Shown here piece after piece: positions 16,218-24,069 of a stretch of DNA of 64,000 nucleotides (positions are counted from its first letter, which is position 1; every line of letters starts with the position of its first letter). Made by a program: the position numbers and the translations under genes. The DNA is taken from positions 30,673 to 94,672 of the forward strand of contig CATWNM010000004.1 of the NCBI GenBank assembly GCA_958352145.1, read 5' to 3'. Source of the stretch: an uncultured Eubacteriales bacterium (GTDB lineage: Bacteria > Bacillota > Clostridia > Oscillospirales > CAG-272). The notes under the pieces are model-generated. The model saw only the letters and a program-made list of their open reading frames with translations. It had not been told where the DNA came from and did not search any database.

Positions 16218-16837
16218 ATCGGAAAGAGAAAACGCCGCTTTCGATGAAAAGCGGCGCAGCCGCAGCAAAAGAGGCGGAGGAAGCTTCGCTCAAAGAGGAG
16301 ACGCTGTCCACCGAGCAAATTTATGAAGGCGTTATTGTGCATCTGGAGCGTGACCGCGTCCGTTTGCCGAATGGACATGAGAGTGTGCGCGAGGTGATCC
16401 GGCATGTCGGGGCGGTCTGCATGCTGCCGCTGCTGGAGAACGGGGAAGTGCTGATGGAGCGGCAGTTTCGTTATCCGCATGCGCGCGTGCTCTGGGAGAT
16501 TCCCGCGGGAAAGCTGAATTATAAAGGCGAAGATTTTCTTGCTGCGGCCAAGCGGGAATTGTATGAGGAGACCGGCTGTACGGCCGGCGTCTGGACGCCG
16601 ATCGGTCGGCTGTATACGACGCCTGCGTTTGTAGACGAAGTCATTGAAATGTACCTGGCCGAGGATCTGCGCTCGGCGGATGGACGGCAGCATCTGGACG
16701 CGGACGAATTTTTGACGGTGCAGAGAATTCACATCGATACGCTCTGCGGCATGGTCATGCGCGGCGAAATTGAAGACGCCAAGACGCAGGTGGCCGTGCT
16801 CAAGGTGAAAAGGATATTGGATGAGAGAAAAAAGTAA
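16214..16837 (+). CDS. NUDIX hydrolase, ADP-ribose pyrophosphatase type
   Basis: A 207-residue NUDIX enzyme from the ATG at 16214, overlapping the previous gene by four bases. The Nudix box is present as GEDFLAAAKRELYEETGC, with the Arg-Glu and Glu-Glu metal-binding residues intact; there is one extra residue between the first Gly and Glu relative to the strict pattern. Preceding residues (ENGEVLMERQFRYPHARVL and EIPAGKL) match ADP-ribose pyrophosphatases of the NudF/YqkG type, which cut ADP-ribose to AMP and ribose phosphate. The first 30 residues are a poorly conserved, charged extension. Confidence 0.9.
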   Translation: MNRKEKTPLSMKSGAAAAKEAEEASLKEETLSTEQIYEGVIVHLERDRVRLPNGHESVREVIRHVGAVCMLPLLENGEVLMERQFRYPHARVLWEIPAGKLNYKGEDFLAAAKRELYEETGCTAGVWTPIGRLYTTPAFVDEVIEMYLAEDLRSADGRQHLDADEFLTVQRIHIDTLCGMVMRGEIEDAKTQVAVLKVKRILDERKK

Positions 16838-17306
16838 TACCTGCTGCTTTACCGGTCATCGCGACATTTCGGCGGTGACGTACAGCCAGCTTGCCGAGCG
16901 GCTTGAACCGCTGTTGATGACCTTGATTTCCAACGGGTATCGCTATTTTGTCTGCGGCGGCGCGCTCGGCTTTGATACGTTTGCGGAGACCTATATCAGT
17001 TCGCTCAAAATGCGGGGATATGATATAAAACTCGTGCTGATGCTGCCCTGCCGCGACCAGACCGCGCGGTGGAGCGAATATGACCGCATGGTATACGACA
17101 ATCTGCTTGCCCGCGCCGACGAGGTCATCTATACCGGGGAGACGTATACGGTTGGCTGTATGCATAAGCGCAACCGCGCAATGGTAGACGCGAGCAGCGC
17201 CTGTGTGTGCTATCTGACCTCGCTTGGCGGCAGCGGGACGCGGCGCACGGTGGAGTATGCCCATGCGAAGGGACTGGCCGTGGTGAATCTGGCTCGGAAC
17301 GCATAG
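16821..17306 (+). CDS. SLOG-family protein (DUF1273/YpsA-like)
   Basis: A 161-residue Rossmann-like protein of the SLOG superfamily: CCFTGHRD at the start, then FVCGGALGFDTFAETYI and later YLTSLGGSGTRRTVEYA, the three glycine-rich segments that bind nucleotide-type ligands in DprA/YpsA/TIR-linked proteins. The gene overlaps the NUDIX gene by 17 bases, giving tight coupling. The joining of SLOG, which senses or processes nucleotide-derived ligands, with an ADP-ribose NUDIX enzyme is suggestive of shared substrates, but this is inference. Confidence 0.88.
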   Translation: MREKSNTCCFTGHRDISAVTYSQLAERLEPLLMTLISNGYRYFVCGGALGFDTFAETYISSLKMRGYDIKLVLMLPCRDQTARWSEYDRMVYDNLLARADEVIYTGETYTVGCMHKRNRAMVDASSACVCYLTSLGGSGTRRTVEYAHAKGLAVVNLARNA

Positions 17307-17373
17307 ATATTGGAAAAAATAGAACGGTTTTGCGGGCAATCTGCGGAAATTGATTTCGGGACTGGGGATATAT

Positions 17374-18693
17374 ATGGAGCAGCAAACGCTTTTTGATCAA
17401 GATCTTGCGCAGCCGCTCGCGGCGCGGTTGCGTCCGCGGACACTGGACGAGTATGCGGGGCAGGAACATCTGCTGGGCGAGGGAAAAGTGCTTCGCCGCC
17501 TGATCGAGGGCGATCAGATTTCTTCGATGATTTTTTGGGGGCCGCCGGGCGTCGGCAAAACCACGCTGGCGCGCATCATTGCCAACAGAACGAAAGCGTC
17601 TTTTATTGATTTTTCCGCTGTGACGAGTGGGATCAAAGAAATACGGACGGTCATGCAGCAGGCAGAGGACAATCGCCGCTATGGGGAAAAAACCATTGTA
17701 TTTGTAGACGAGATTCACCGCTTTAATAAAGCGCAGCAGGACGCTTTTCTTCCTTTTGTGGAAAAAGGCAGTATTGTTTTGATCGGCGCTACGACGGAAA
17801 ATCCGTCCTTTGAAATCAACAGCGCGCTTTTGTCCCGCTGTAAGGTGTTTGTTCTGCAGGCACTGCAAACCGAAGAACTGGTCTCGCTGCTTTGCAGAGC
17901 CTTGACGGACAAGCGGGGATTTGGCAGCCAGAAAATCGTGATTTCGGACGATATGCTGAAAATGATTGCGGTTTTTGCCAACGGCGACGCAAGGACGGCC
18001 CTTTCCACACTGGAAATGGTCGTTCTGAACGGAAATACGGATGCGCAGGGGGCGGTTACGGTGACCGAGGAAACCCTGACGCAATGTATGTCCAGGAAAT
18101 CGCTGCTGTACGATAAAACCGGCGAGGAGCATTATAATCTGATTTCCGCTTTGCATAAATCCATGCGGAATTCTGACCCGGACGCCGCGGTCTATTGGCT
18201 GGCAAGGATGCTGGAAGCTGGCGAGGATCCGCTGTATATTGCCCGCCGTGTGACGCGGTTTGCCAGCGAGGACGTCGGGCTGGCCGATCCGCGCGCGTTG
18301 GAAATCTCGATTGCCGCGTATCAGGCCTGCCATTTGATCGGCATGCCGGAATGTACGGTACATTTGACGGAAGCGGTCGTCTATTTGTCGCTGGCGCCGA
18401 AATCGAACGCGCTGTATATGGCTTATGAGGCGGCGAAGAAGGACGCCGTTAAGCAACTGGCGGAGCCCGTTCCGCTGGTGATTCGCAACGCGCCCACGCG
18501 GCTGATGAAGGAGCTTGACTACGGGAAGGGGTATCAATATGCCCACGATACGGCGGACAAGCTGACCGATATGCAGTGCCTGCCGGACGCGCTGCTGGGG
18601 CGGGAATATTACCGGCCCACGGAGCAGGGGGTTGAGGGGAAATTCAAAGCCCGGTTGGAGCAGATCAAGGATTGGAAGAAAAAGCAAAAATAA
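17374..18693 (+). CDS. rarA: Replication-associated recombination protein A (AAA+ ATPase)
   Basis: A 439-residue AAA+ ATPase of the RarA/MgsA/WRNIP1 family, acting at stalled replication forks. The start at 17374 gives the family N-terminus ending RLRPRTLDEYAGQEHLLG. Walker A is WGPPGVGKTTLAR (residues 55-67), Walker B VFVDEIHRFNKAQQDAF, sensor 1 LIGATTENPSFEINSALLSR, and C-terminal clamp-loader-like helical region with LAPKSNALYMAYEAA. A strong bidirectional terminator follows. Confidence 0.95.
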   Translation: MEQQTLFDQDLAQPLAARLRPRTLDEYAGQEHLLGEGKVLRRLIEGDQISSMIFWGPPGVGKTTLARIIANRTKASFIDFSAVTSGIKEIRTVMQQAEDNRRYGEKTIVFVDEIHRFNKAQQDAFLPFVEKGSIVLIGATTENPSFEINSALLSRCKVFVLQALQTEELVSLLCRALTDKRGFGSQKIVISDDMLKMIAVFANGDARTALSTLEMVVLNGNTDAQGAVTVTEETLTQCMSRKSLLYDKTGEEHYNLISALHKSMRNSDPDAAVYWLARMLEAGEDPLYIARRVTRFASEDVGLADPRALEISIAAYQACHLIGMPECTVHLTEAVVYLSLAPKSNALYMAYEAAKKDAVKQLAEPVPLVIRNAPTRLMKELDYGKGYQYAHDTADKLTDMQCLPDALLGREYYRPTEQGVEGKFKARLEQIKDWKKKQK

Positions 18694-18740
18694 AAGACGC
18701 GGCGCTGAAACCCCAAAAAAATTTCAGCGCCGCGTCTTTT
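18692..18740. terminator. Bidirectional terminator between rarA and XRE gene
   Basis: Perfect 19-base stem (18692-18710 with 18722-18740), A-rich on one side and T-rich on the other, overlapping the last codons of both convergent genes. Confidence 0.85.
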
Positions 18741-19416
18741 ATTCGGCATATAGATTAAAGCTGTTGGAAGTAATCGTCGTTTGATCGTCAAATTGCAGTT
18801 CGGCGTAAAAATGGACCATAAGTCCGTCGCCGGCTTTTTCGGAGAGATTCAAAGGCAGCAGGATAAATCCTTCGCGGGTTAGGATATCCTGCGTGAGCCA
18901 GAGTTCGGTATATTCAGTCATTTCGGTTCCGGTCGGAGTGGCAAAAAGTTTGACGGCGTTCGGGCCGGGGCCCGTATAGGTAATCAGGACGCCGCGGATG
19001 TCGGCTGCGGGGTACCAGGTCGCCTCGTCCTCTACATATTTGCAGTTCGCATCTACGAAATGCAGGCCGGTTATGGCGGGCGTTGTCTCTTTTGAAAGGT
19101 CTTCATTGCTGATTGAGGCGTCGGCCCCGGCGTGATTGGTTCCAGCAATCAGAATCACAGCAAGTGCGACGGCGCACACCGCTGCCGCAAGCCAGCCGCC
19201 GTACAGCCATCGCAGCATGGTGTGCGGGACAGCTTGTTTTTCGTCCTCTATCCCAAGCAAATGACAAAGCGCGCTTTTATTTTTTCCGGCAGGCATGGAA
19301 AGGTCGCTCTCCCATTTGGAAATGGCCTGCCGGCTGACGTCCAGCTTTTCAGCCAGTTCCTCCTGCGTGAGTCCGAGCGCTTCGCGCTTTTGCTTGATTT
19401 GTTCTCCAAAAGTCAT
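18739..19416 (-). CDS. Membrane-anchored XRE-family regulator
   Basis: A 225-residue protein with an N-terminal helix-turn-helix (residues 5-60: IKQKREALGLTQEELAEKL, VSRQAISKWESDLSMP), a single membrane segment at about 75-95 (GGWLAAAVCAVALAVILIAG) and an extracellular beta-rich domain of about 120 residues with no known signature. This arrangement would link an outside signal to DNA binding. AGGAGG is placed before the ATG. Inverted repeats at 19458-19515 just upstream are candidate operators. Confidence 0.85.
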   Translation of the reverse strand: MTFGEQIKQKREALGLTQEELAEKLDVSRQAISKWESDLSMPAGKNKSALCHLLGIEDEKQAVPHTMLRWLYGGWLAAAVCAVALAVILIAGTNHAGADASISNEDLSKETTPAITGLHFVDANCKYVEDEATWYPAADIRGVLITYTGPGPNAVKLFATPTGTEMTEYTELWLTQDILTREGFILLPLNLSEKAGDGLMVHFYAELQFDDQTTITSNSFNLYAE

Positions 19417-19457
19417 AAAATTCCTCCTTTTTTCTTTGGGATACGTTCATTTTACAC

Positions 19458-19515
19458 GCAACTTCGGTTGCATACCATACATTTTCGGGCAACAATCGGT
19501 TGCATTTTCGGTTGC
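19458..19515. repeat. GCAAC...GTTGC inverted repeats upstream of XRE gene
   Basis: Two inverted repeats, GCAACTTCGGTTGC (19458-19471) and GCAAC-5-GTTGC (19489-19503), and a third half site CGGTTGC ending at 19515. They sit in the 5' region of the membrane XRE gene. They may be operators; the first could also form a UUCG-capped RNA hairpin. Confidence 0.55.
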
Positions 19516-19565
19516 TGCCGCCAAATGTCCCCAAAAGAGGAATTTTCACCGCAGACAAAAACGGT

Positions 19566-20420
19566 TTATGTGAAGAGCATATCGGAGAGCGCGGCAAAAT
19601 CGGCGGCCGGCAGGCGCTCGCCGCGGACGCGTTCGTCCAGCCCGCATGCTTCGAGCGCAGCTCGTATTTTTTCTTTGGAAAGATCGGGAAAGGCGGCGCT
19701 GAGCGCGTTGACCAGTGTTTTCCGGCGCTGGCCGAAAGCCGCCCGTATGGTTTTAAAAAAGGCTTCTTCGGATTTTGGACGCACCGGCTTTTCTCTGTAC
19801 AGATTGATGCGCACGACAGCGGAGTCTACTTTGGGCGCGGGATAAAAATTTCCCGCCGCGACGGTAAAGAGTTTTTCTGCAAGGCCAAAATAGGCGACAG
19901 ACGCCGTGATTGCGCCGTACTCGGCGCTTCCCGGCGCGGCTGTGAGCCGGGAAGCTACCTCTGCCTGCACCATGACTGTGATGCTGTCAAACGCAATTTG
20001 ACTCTCCAAGAGATACATGAGAATCGGCGTAGTGATATAATAGGGAAGATTTGCGCAGACTGAAACATGCGCGCCGGGCGCTTCCTTTTCAAGCAGGGCG
20101 GCAAGATCAATTTTCAGAATATCTCCCTGCAAAACGGTGACGTTCGGATATTCGGCCAGCGTGCGGGCGAGGATCGGGATCATCGTTTCATCAAGTTCGA
20201 TGGCGATGACCCGGCTGTATTTTTTGGCAAGTTCGGCGGTCAGGCAGCCGATTCCGGGGCCGATTTCCACGATGACGCTGTCTGCGCGGCCGCAGCAGTT
20301 TGCTGCGATCCGCTCAGGCACGGAGGGAGAGATCAAAAAATTCTGCCCAAAGCTTTTTTTGGGTGCCGTGCCAAATTCGGACAAAATTTCGCGGATCGTT
20401 TTCAGATTGCATAAATTCAT
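19566..20420 (-). CDS. rsmA: 16S rRNA (adenine1518/1519-N6)-dimethyltransferase
   Basis: A 284-residue KsgA/RsmA, dimethylating two adenines in the 3' end of 16S rRNA late in 30S assembly. The start at 20420 fits an AGAGGAT ribosome site and the family N-terminus. Motifs are KKSFGQNFLIS, IVEIGPGIGCLT (SAM), VIAIELDETMI, QGDILKIDL, catalytic ANLPYYITTPI and PAPKVDSAVVR. An upstream extension would run into the divergent tRNA-Thr and is rejected. Also known as ksgA. Confidence 0.95.
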   Translation of the reverse strand: MNLCNLKTIREILSEFGTAPKKSFGQNFLISPSVPERIAANCCGRADSVIVEIGPGIGCLTAELAKKYSRVIAIELDETMIPILARTLAEYPNVTVLQGDILKIDLAALLEKEAPGAHVSVCANLPYYITTPILMYLLESQIAFDSITVMVQAEVASRLTAAPGSAEYGAITASVAYFGLAEKLFTVAAGNFYPAPKVDSAVVRINLYREKPVRPKSEEAFFKTIRAAFGQRRKTLVNALSAAFPDLSKEKIRAALEACGLDERVRGERLPAADFAALSDMLFT

Positions 20421-20432
20421 TGAAAAATCCTC

Positions 20433-20461
20433 TTGACAAAGATCGAATGATTTAGTATAAT
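20433..20461 (+). promoter_or_regulatory. Perfect sigma-A promoter of tRNA-Thr
   Basis: TTGACA (20433-20438), 17-base spacer, TATAAT (20456-20461), ten bases before the tRNA. Confidence 0.9.
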
Positions 20462-20470
20462 AGCAAATGC

Positions 20471-20546
20471 GCTGGTATGGCTCAGTTGGTAGAGCAGCTG
20501 ATTCGTAATCAGCAGGTCGCCGGTTCAAGTCCGGCTACCAGCTCCA
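20471..20546 (+). tRNA. tRNA-Thr (anticodon CGT)
   Basis: Acceptor GCTGGTA with TACCAGC, anticodon stem GCTGA-TCAGC with loop TTCGTAA, T-loop TTCAAGT, discriminator T and encoded CCA (20544-20546). CGT decodes ACG threonine codons. Confidence 0.95.
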
Positions 20547-20549
20547 CAA

Positions 20550-20574
20550 AACCTCGCCTCGGGCGGGGTTTTTT
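20550..20574 (+). terminator. Terminator of tRNA-Thr
   Basis: Nine-base stem (20550-20558 with 20562-20570, one wobble) and a six-base T run, four bases beyond the tRNA CCA end. Confidence 0.85.
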
Positions 20575-20693
20575 GCATATACTTTATTTTAACAGATCGA
20601 CGTGCGCTTTGCAAGCAGGTTTTATGGGAAAGTTTGACGGCGCGCCGTCAAATCTCCGGCGTCCGGCGGGACTTTCGAGAGGGGGAGGACAAA

Positions 20694-21398
20694 GTGCACA
20701 GCGGGCACAGACAGAGACTCAAGGATCGGTATCTGCGCGAGGGCCTGAGCGGCTTTGAAAAGCACAATATGCTCGAGCTTTTGTTGTTTTATGCCATCCC
20801 GCAGAAGGATACCAATCCGATCGCGCATGAATTGATCGCGCGCTTTGGTTCGCTGCGCGGCGTTTTTGAGGCGGAGCCGGACGATCTTTGCAGCGTCGTC
20901 GGCATCAGCATGCATACCGCGTTGCTCATTAAGCTGATCCCCGATATCTATCGCGCCGCGCTCTGTGAAGAACCGCCGGGGCAGTGCTACGACAGCTTGA
21001 ATAAGCTCGGCAAGATGCTGGTGCGGCGTTTTACCGGATTGAAAACCGAGACGATCCTTTTGGTTCTGCTCGATAATCGTTACCGGTTGATCGACGTCGT
21101 CCGGATCGGAGAGGGGTCTGTGAATCAGGTACGCGTGGACACGCGCGCGTTGATTGAAGTCGCACTGCGCAAAAATGCAGCAATGGCGGTTCTGTCGCAT
21201 AATCATCCGAACGGCAGCCTGGTTCCGTCTCCCGACGATCTTACGACGACGGCGGTGGTGGCAGACGCCTTTCAAAAAATCCATGTGGAATTTTTGGAGC
21301 ATCTTTTAATTGCGGGGGACAAGTTTGAGCCGCTTCTCTCCAAAATGGAAGGCGCTTTTTGGCAAAAGGGCAAAACGGCAGCCTTTTACGGCAAGTAG
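20694..21398 (+). CDS. radC: RadC-family JAB-domain protein
   Basis: A 234-residue protein from GTG at 20694: the ribosome site GGGGGAGG lies seven bases upstream and the family normally starts HSGHRQRLKDRYLREG here. The N-terminus is a helix-hairpin-helix-like region (ELLLFYAIPQKDTNPIAH), the C-terminus a JAB/JAMM metalloprotease-like domain with SHNHPNG (His169, His171) and Ser/Asp ligands at SPDD. The family was once linked to DNA repair, but its role is unsettled. It lies downstream of the tRNA-Thr terminator. Confidence 0.93.
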   Translation: MHSGHRQRLKDRYLREGLSGFEKHNMLELLLFYAIPQKDTNPIAHELIARFGSLRGVFEAEPDDLCSVVGISMHTALLIKLIPDIYRAALCEEPPGQCYDSLNKLGKMLVRRFTGLKTETILLVLLDNRYRLIDVVRIGEGSVNQVRVDTRALIEVALRKNAAMAVLSHNHPNGSLVPSPDDLTTTAVVADAFQKIHVEFLEHLLIAGDKFEPLLSKMEGAFWQKGKTAAFYGK

Positions 21399-21502
21399 CC
21401 GGTCGCGGCTTTTGTTCTGTGCCGTTTTCGCATTTGGATAGGATTTTGAAATGTGGCTTTAAACGTTTTGTTAGAAATTGAATGAAAAAGACGGGGTATA
21501 CT

Positions 21503-21925
21503 ATGTCTCGAGTACTCGCAGTAGATTATGGGGATGTGCGCACCGGGCTTGCGCTGTCTGATGAAAATCGGTTTCTTGCGAGCGGCATAGGCACGATATG
21601 CGAGGGCGGCATGCGCGCCACGGCGAAACGCGTAGCGGCGGTTGCCGCCGAGCGCGGGGCTTCGGTGATCGTGATCGGACTGCCGAAAAATATGGATGGT
21701 TCCGAAGGGGCGAGCGCTAGTAAAATCCGCGCTTTTGCCGCGCTGCTTTCGGAGATGACCGATGCGCGGATCGAATTTTTGGACGAGCGGGTCACTACAA
21801 TGGCCGCGCACCGGATTCTCAATCTTACCGATACCCGGGGCGGCAAGCGGCGGCGCGTCGTGGACACGCTTTCCGCGGAAATTATTTTGCAAAATTATCT
21901 GGATATGCAAAAAAATTCAGTGTAA
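21503..21925 (+). CDS. ruvX: Holliday junction resolvase-like RuvX (YqgF)
   Basis: A 140-residue RNase H-fold protein: LAVDYGDVRTGLALSD at the start, GLPKNMDGSEGASASKIRAF, FLDERVTTMAAHRIL and DTLSAEIILQNYL, the four YqgF blocks. It is involved in 16S rRNA 5' maturation and perhaps in recombination. The ATG at 21503 fits family length; an ATG seven codons earlier lacks a ribosome site. It lies between radC and an HtrA protease. Confidence 0.93.
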   Translation: MSRVLAVDYGDVRTGLALSDENRFLASGIGTICEGGMRATAKRVAAVAAERGASVIVIGLPKNMDGSEGASASKIRAFAALLSEMTDARIEFLDERVTTMAAHRILNLTDTRGGKRRRVVDTLSAEIILQNYLDMQKNSV

Positions 21926-22002
21926 TTTTTGTGCTTTGTCATAAAATCTTCACATTTGCGGTTTATACTGTTAGCACAGTATGAAAAACGGAGGTTTTCA
22001 TC

Positions 22003-23322
22003 ATGGCGGAATTTAAATTCAATTCGGAGAGCAGTTATTCGCAGATGCCGGATCGTTCGAGTAATGGTTCAATTCAGTTAGATTTTAAGGAAGATGTTCA
22101 GCCTGTTCAGCCCGTGCGGCCGGTGGAGCAGGGAGGCGTCCGGCCATCTCAGACGAGAAAAGGAAACGGGAAAGCTTTAAAAACGCTGCTGGTTGCAGTA
22201 CTGTGCGTTTGTCTGTCGCTTGGGAGCGGCTTGTTCGGCGCTTATCTTGTGACCGACCGCGGCGGAGAGACGTCGCAGCCCGGCGGGACGGCGCCGGTTC
22301 AGACGCCCGTGTCCGGGGCGCTCGGCACGGCGGTGATCGGAAATTCAGATTCGTCTGATTTGACCTCGGCGGCCAGCAAGGGAATTTATGCGTCGGTAGC
22401 GGCCAAGGTCAAGCCGACCGTTGTGGAGATTACGACGGAGCAGGTCGTCAACGGTTCGTATTTCCAGCAGTATATTTCCAGCGGCGCGGGTAGCGGCGTG
22501 CTGATCAGCGCCGACGGCTATATTATCACAAATAACCATGTTATCGAGGGCGCGACGAAAGTTATGGTTCGGCTGACTAGCGGTACCGAATATGAGGCGA
22601 AGGTGATCGGCAGCGACGCGCAGGGCGATATTGCCGTCATCAAAATCGAAGAAAAAGACCTGCCTTATGCCGTCGTCGGCGACAGTTCGACGCTGGTTGT
22701 GGGCGAAGAGGTGCTGGCGATCGGCAACCCGCTCGGCGCGCTTGGCGGCAGCGTGACCAACGGCATCATCAGCGCGCTGGATCGTGAAATTACGATTGAC
22801 AGTCAGAAAATGCAGTTGTTGCAGACCAATGCTGCAATCAATCCCGGTAACAGCGGCGGCGGACTTTTCAATATGAACGGCGAACTGATTGCAATAGTCA
22901 ACGCCAAAAGCTCGGGTTCGGCGATCGAGGGGCTCGGCTTTGCCATTCCGATCAATTACGCTTATGACATCGCCAAAGAACTGATCGACAACGGGTATGT
23001 GACCGGCCGTCCCTCGCTCGGCATTTCCTATATTGAGATCGACGATTATATGGATTTGATGCGCTATCGGGTCAATTCCTATGGAATTTATGTGTATGAC
23101 GGCGGGTCTACGGATCTGAAAAACGGCGACCGCATGATTAAGCTCGGCGATTATGAAGTGACCAATTCGGCAACGCTCAAGAGCGCAATCCAAAGCTATA
23201 AAGTAGGCGATACCGTAACGATCACAGTGGTGCGCGGAGGCGTATATACCGACATATCCGTGACGCTGATCGAGGATGTACCGGCAAGCGACGGTATAGA
23301 ACTTCAGACCGGAAACAACTGA
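22003..23322 (+). CDS. HtrA/DegP-like membrane serine protease
   Basis: A 439-residue S1C protease. A proline- and glycine-rich cytoplasmic N-terminus is followed by a membrane segment at about 59-82, a chymotrypsin-like domain with the triad His179 (TNNHV), Asp209 (GDIAVI) and Ser284 (PGNSGGG), and one PDZ domain at about 335-430. It degrades or refolds damaged secreted proteins at the outer face. AACGGAGG precedes the ATG. A terminator separates it from a two-component pair, a common neighbour of HtrA genes. Confidence 0.95.
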   Translation: MAEFKFNSESSYSQMPDRSSNGSIQLDFKEDVQPVQPVRPVEQGGVRPSQTRKGNGKALKTLLVAVLCVCLSLGSGLFGAYLVTDRGGETSQPGGTAPVQTPVSGALGTAVIGNSDSSDLTSAASKGIYASVAAKVKPTVVEITTEQVVNGSYFQQYISSGAGSGVLISADGYIITNNHVIEGATKVMVRLTSGTEYEAKVIGSDAQGDIAVIKIEEKDLPYAVVGDSSTLVVGEEVLAIGNPLGALGGSVTNGIISALDREITIDSQKMQLLQTNAAINPGNSGGGLFNMNGELIAIVNAKSSGSAIEGLGFAIPINYAYDIAKELIDNGYVTGRPSLGISYIEIDDYMDLMRYRVNSYGIYVYDGGSTDLKNGDRMIKLGDYEVTNSATLKSAIQSYKVGDTVTITVVRGGVYTDISVTLIEDVPASDGIELQTGNN

Positions 23323-23327
23323 GATGC

Positions 23328-23355
23328 AAATGCCCCTTTTCCAAAAGGGGCATTT
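23328..23355 (+). terminator. Terminator after HtrA gene
   Basis: Thirteen-base inverted repeat (23328-23340 with 23343-23355) forming a stem with its outer end followed by TGTC; T-rich flank. May be partial, allowing some readthrough to the regulator genes. Confidence 0.65.
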
Positions 23356-23376
23356 TGTCAATACGGAGGTGGACAT

Positions 23377-24066
23377 ATGTATAAAATACTGGTGGTAGAC
23401 GACGAGGAAAAAATCCGTGAACTGATCGGAAAATATGCAAAATTTGAGGGACACACCGTAGATTTTGCCTCCGACGGCATGGAAGCGGTCGAGAAATGCC
23501 GCGCGGTAAACTATGATTATGACGTCATCGTCATGGATATCATGATGCCGAATCTCGACGGGTTTTCGGCCTGTCGCGAAATCCGCAAAAAATCGGACGT
23601 GCCGATTTTGATGCTCAGCGCACGGGGCGAGGAATACGATAAAATCAACGGTTTTGAACTTGGAATCGACGACTATGTCGTTAAACCGTTTTCCCCGAAA
23701 GAACTGATGCTGCGGATCGAGGCGATTCTGAAGCGCACCCAGAAAAACGAAACGCCGTCCGAGGCGGACGTATATAGATGCGGCGGTCTGGAGGTCAATT
23801 TTACCGCCCGCCGTGTGTATGTGGACGGCGCGGAGGTGAATCTCTCCCCTAAAGAGTATGATCTGTTGTTTTATATGATAAAAAACCGGGATATTGCGTT
23901 GACGCGGGAAAAATTGATCAATAAGGTATGGGGCTATGACTTTTTCGGCGGCGACCGTACGCTGGATACGCATGTTAAGCTCCTGCGCAAGAGCCTTGGG
24001 CCATACAGCGGTTTTATCGTCACGCTGCGCGGTGTCGGATACCGCTACAGCGACGGTGAAAAATAA
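23377..24066 (+). CDS. OmpR/PhoB-family response regulator
   Basis: A 229-residue response regulator with a receiver domain (DDEEK, phosphoacceptor Asp54 in VMDIMMPNLDG, Lys in VVKPFSPKEL) and a winged-helix DNA-binding domain ending RTLDTHVKLLRKSLG and VRGVGYR-like RGVGYRY. GGAGG precedes the ATG. Its stop is three bases before the histidine kinase gene, so they form an operon. Envelope stress is a likely stimulus given the HtrA neighbour, but this is inference. Confidence 0.95.
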   Translation: MYKILVVDDEEKIRELIGKYAKFEGHTVDFASDGMEAVEKCRAVNYDYDVIVMDIMMPNLDGFSACREIRKKSDVPILMLSARGEEYDKINGFELGIDDYVVKPFSPKELMLRIEAILKRTQKNETPSEADVYRCGGLEVNFTARRVYVDGAEVNLSPKEYDLLFYMIKNRDIALTREKLINKVWGYDFFGGDRTLDTHVKLLRKSLGPYSGFIVTLRGVGYRYSDGEK

Positions 24067-24069
24067 ACG

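Noticed and set aside
17125..18687. 520-codon open frame on the minus strand
   Set aside because: Antisense of rarA and the SLOG gene; no ribosome site and composition of a shadow frame.
20421..20528. Longer N-terminus for the rRNA dimethyltransferase
   Set aside because: It would run through the divergent tRNA-Thr gene and its promoter, and the family N-terminus fits the start at 20420.
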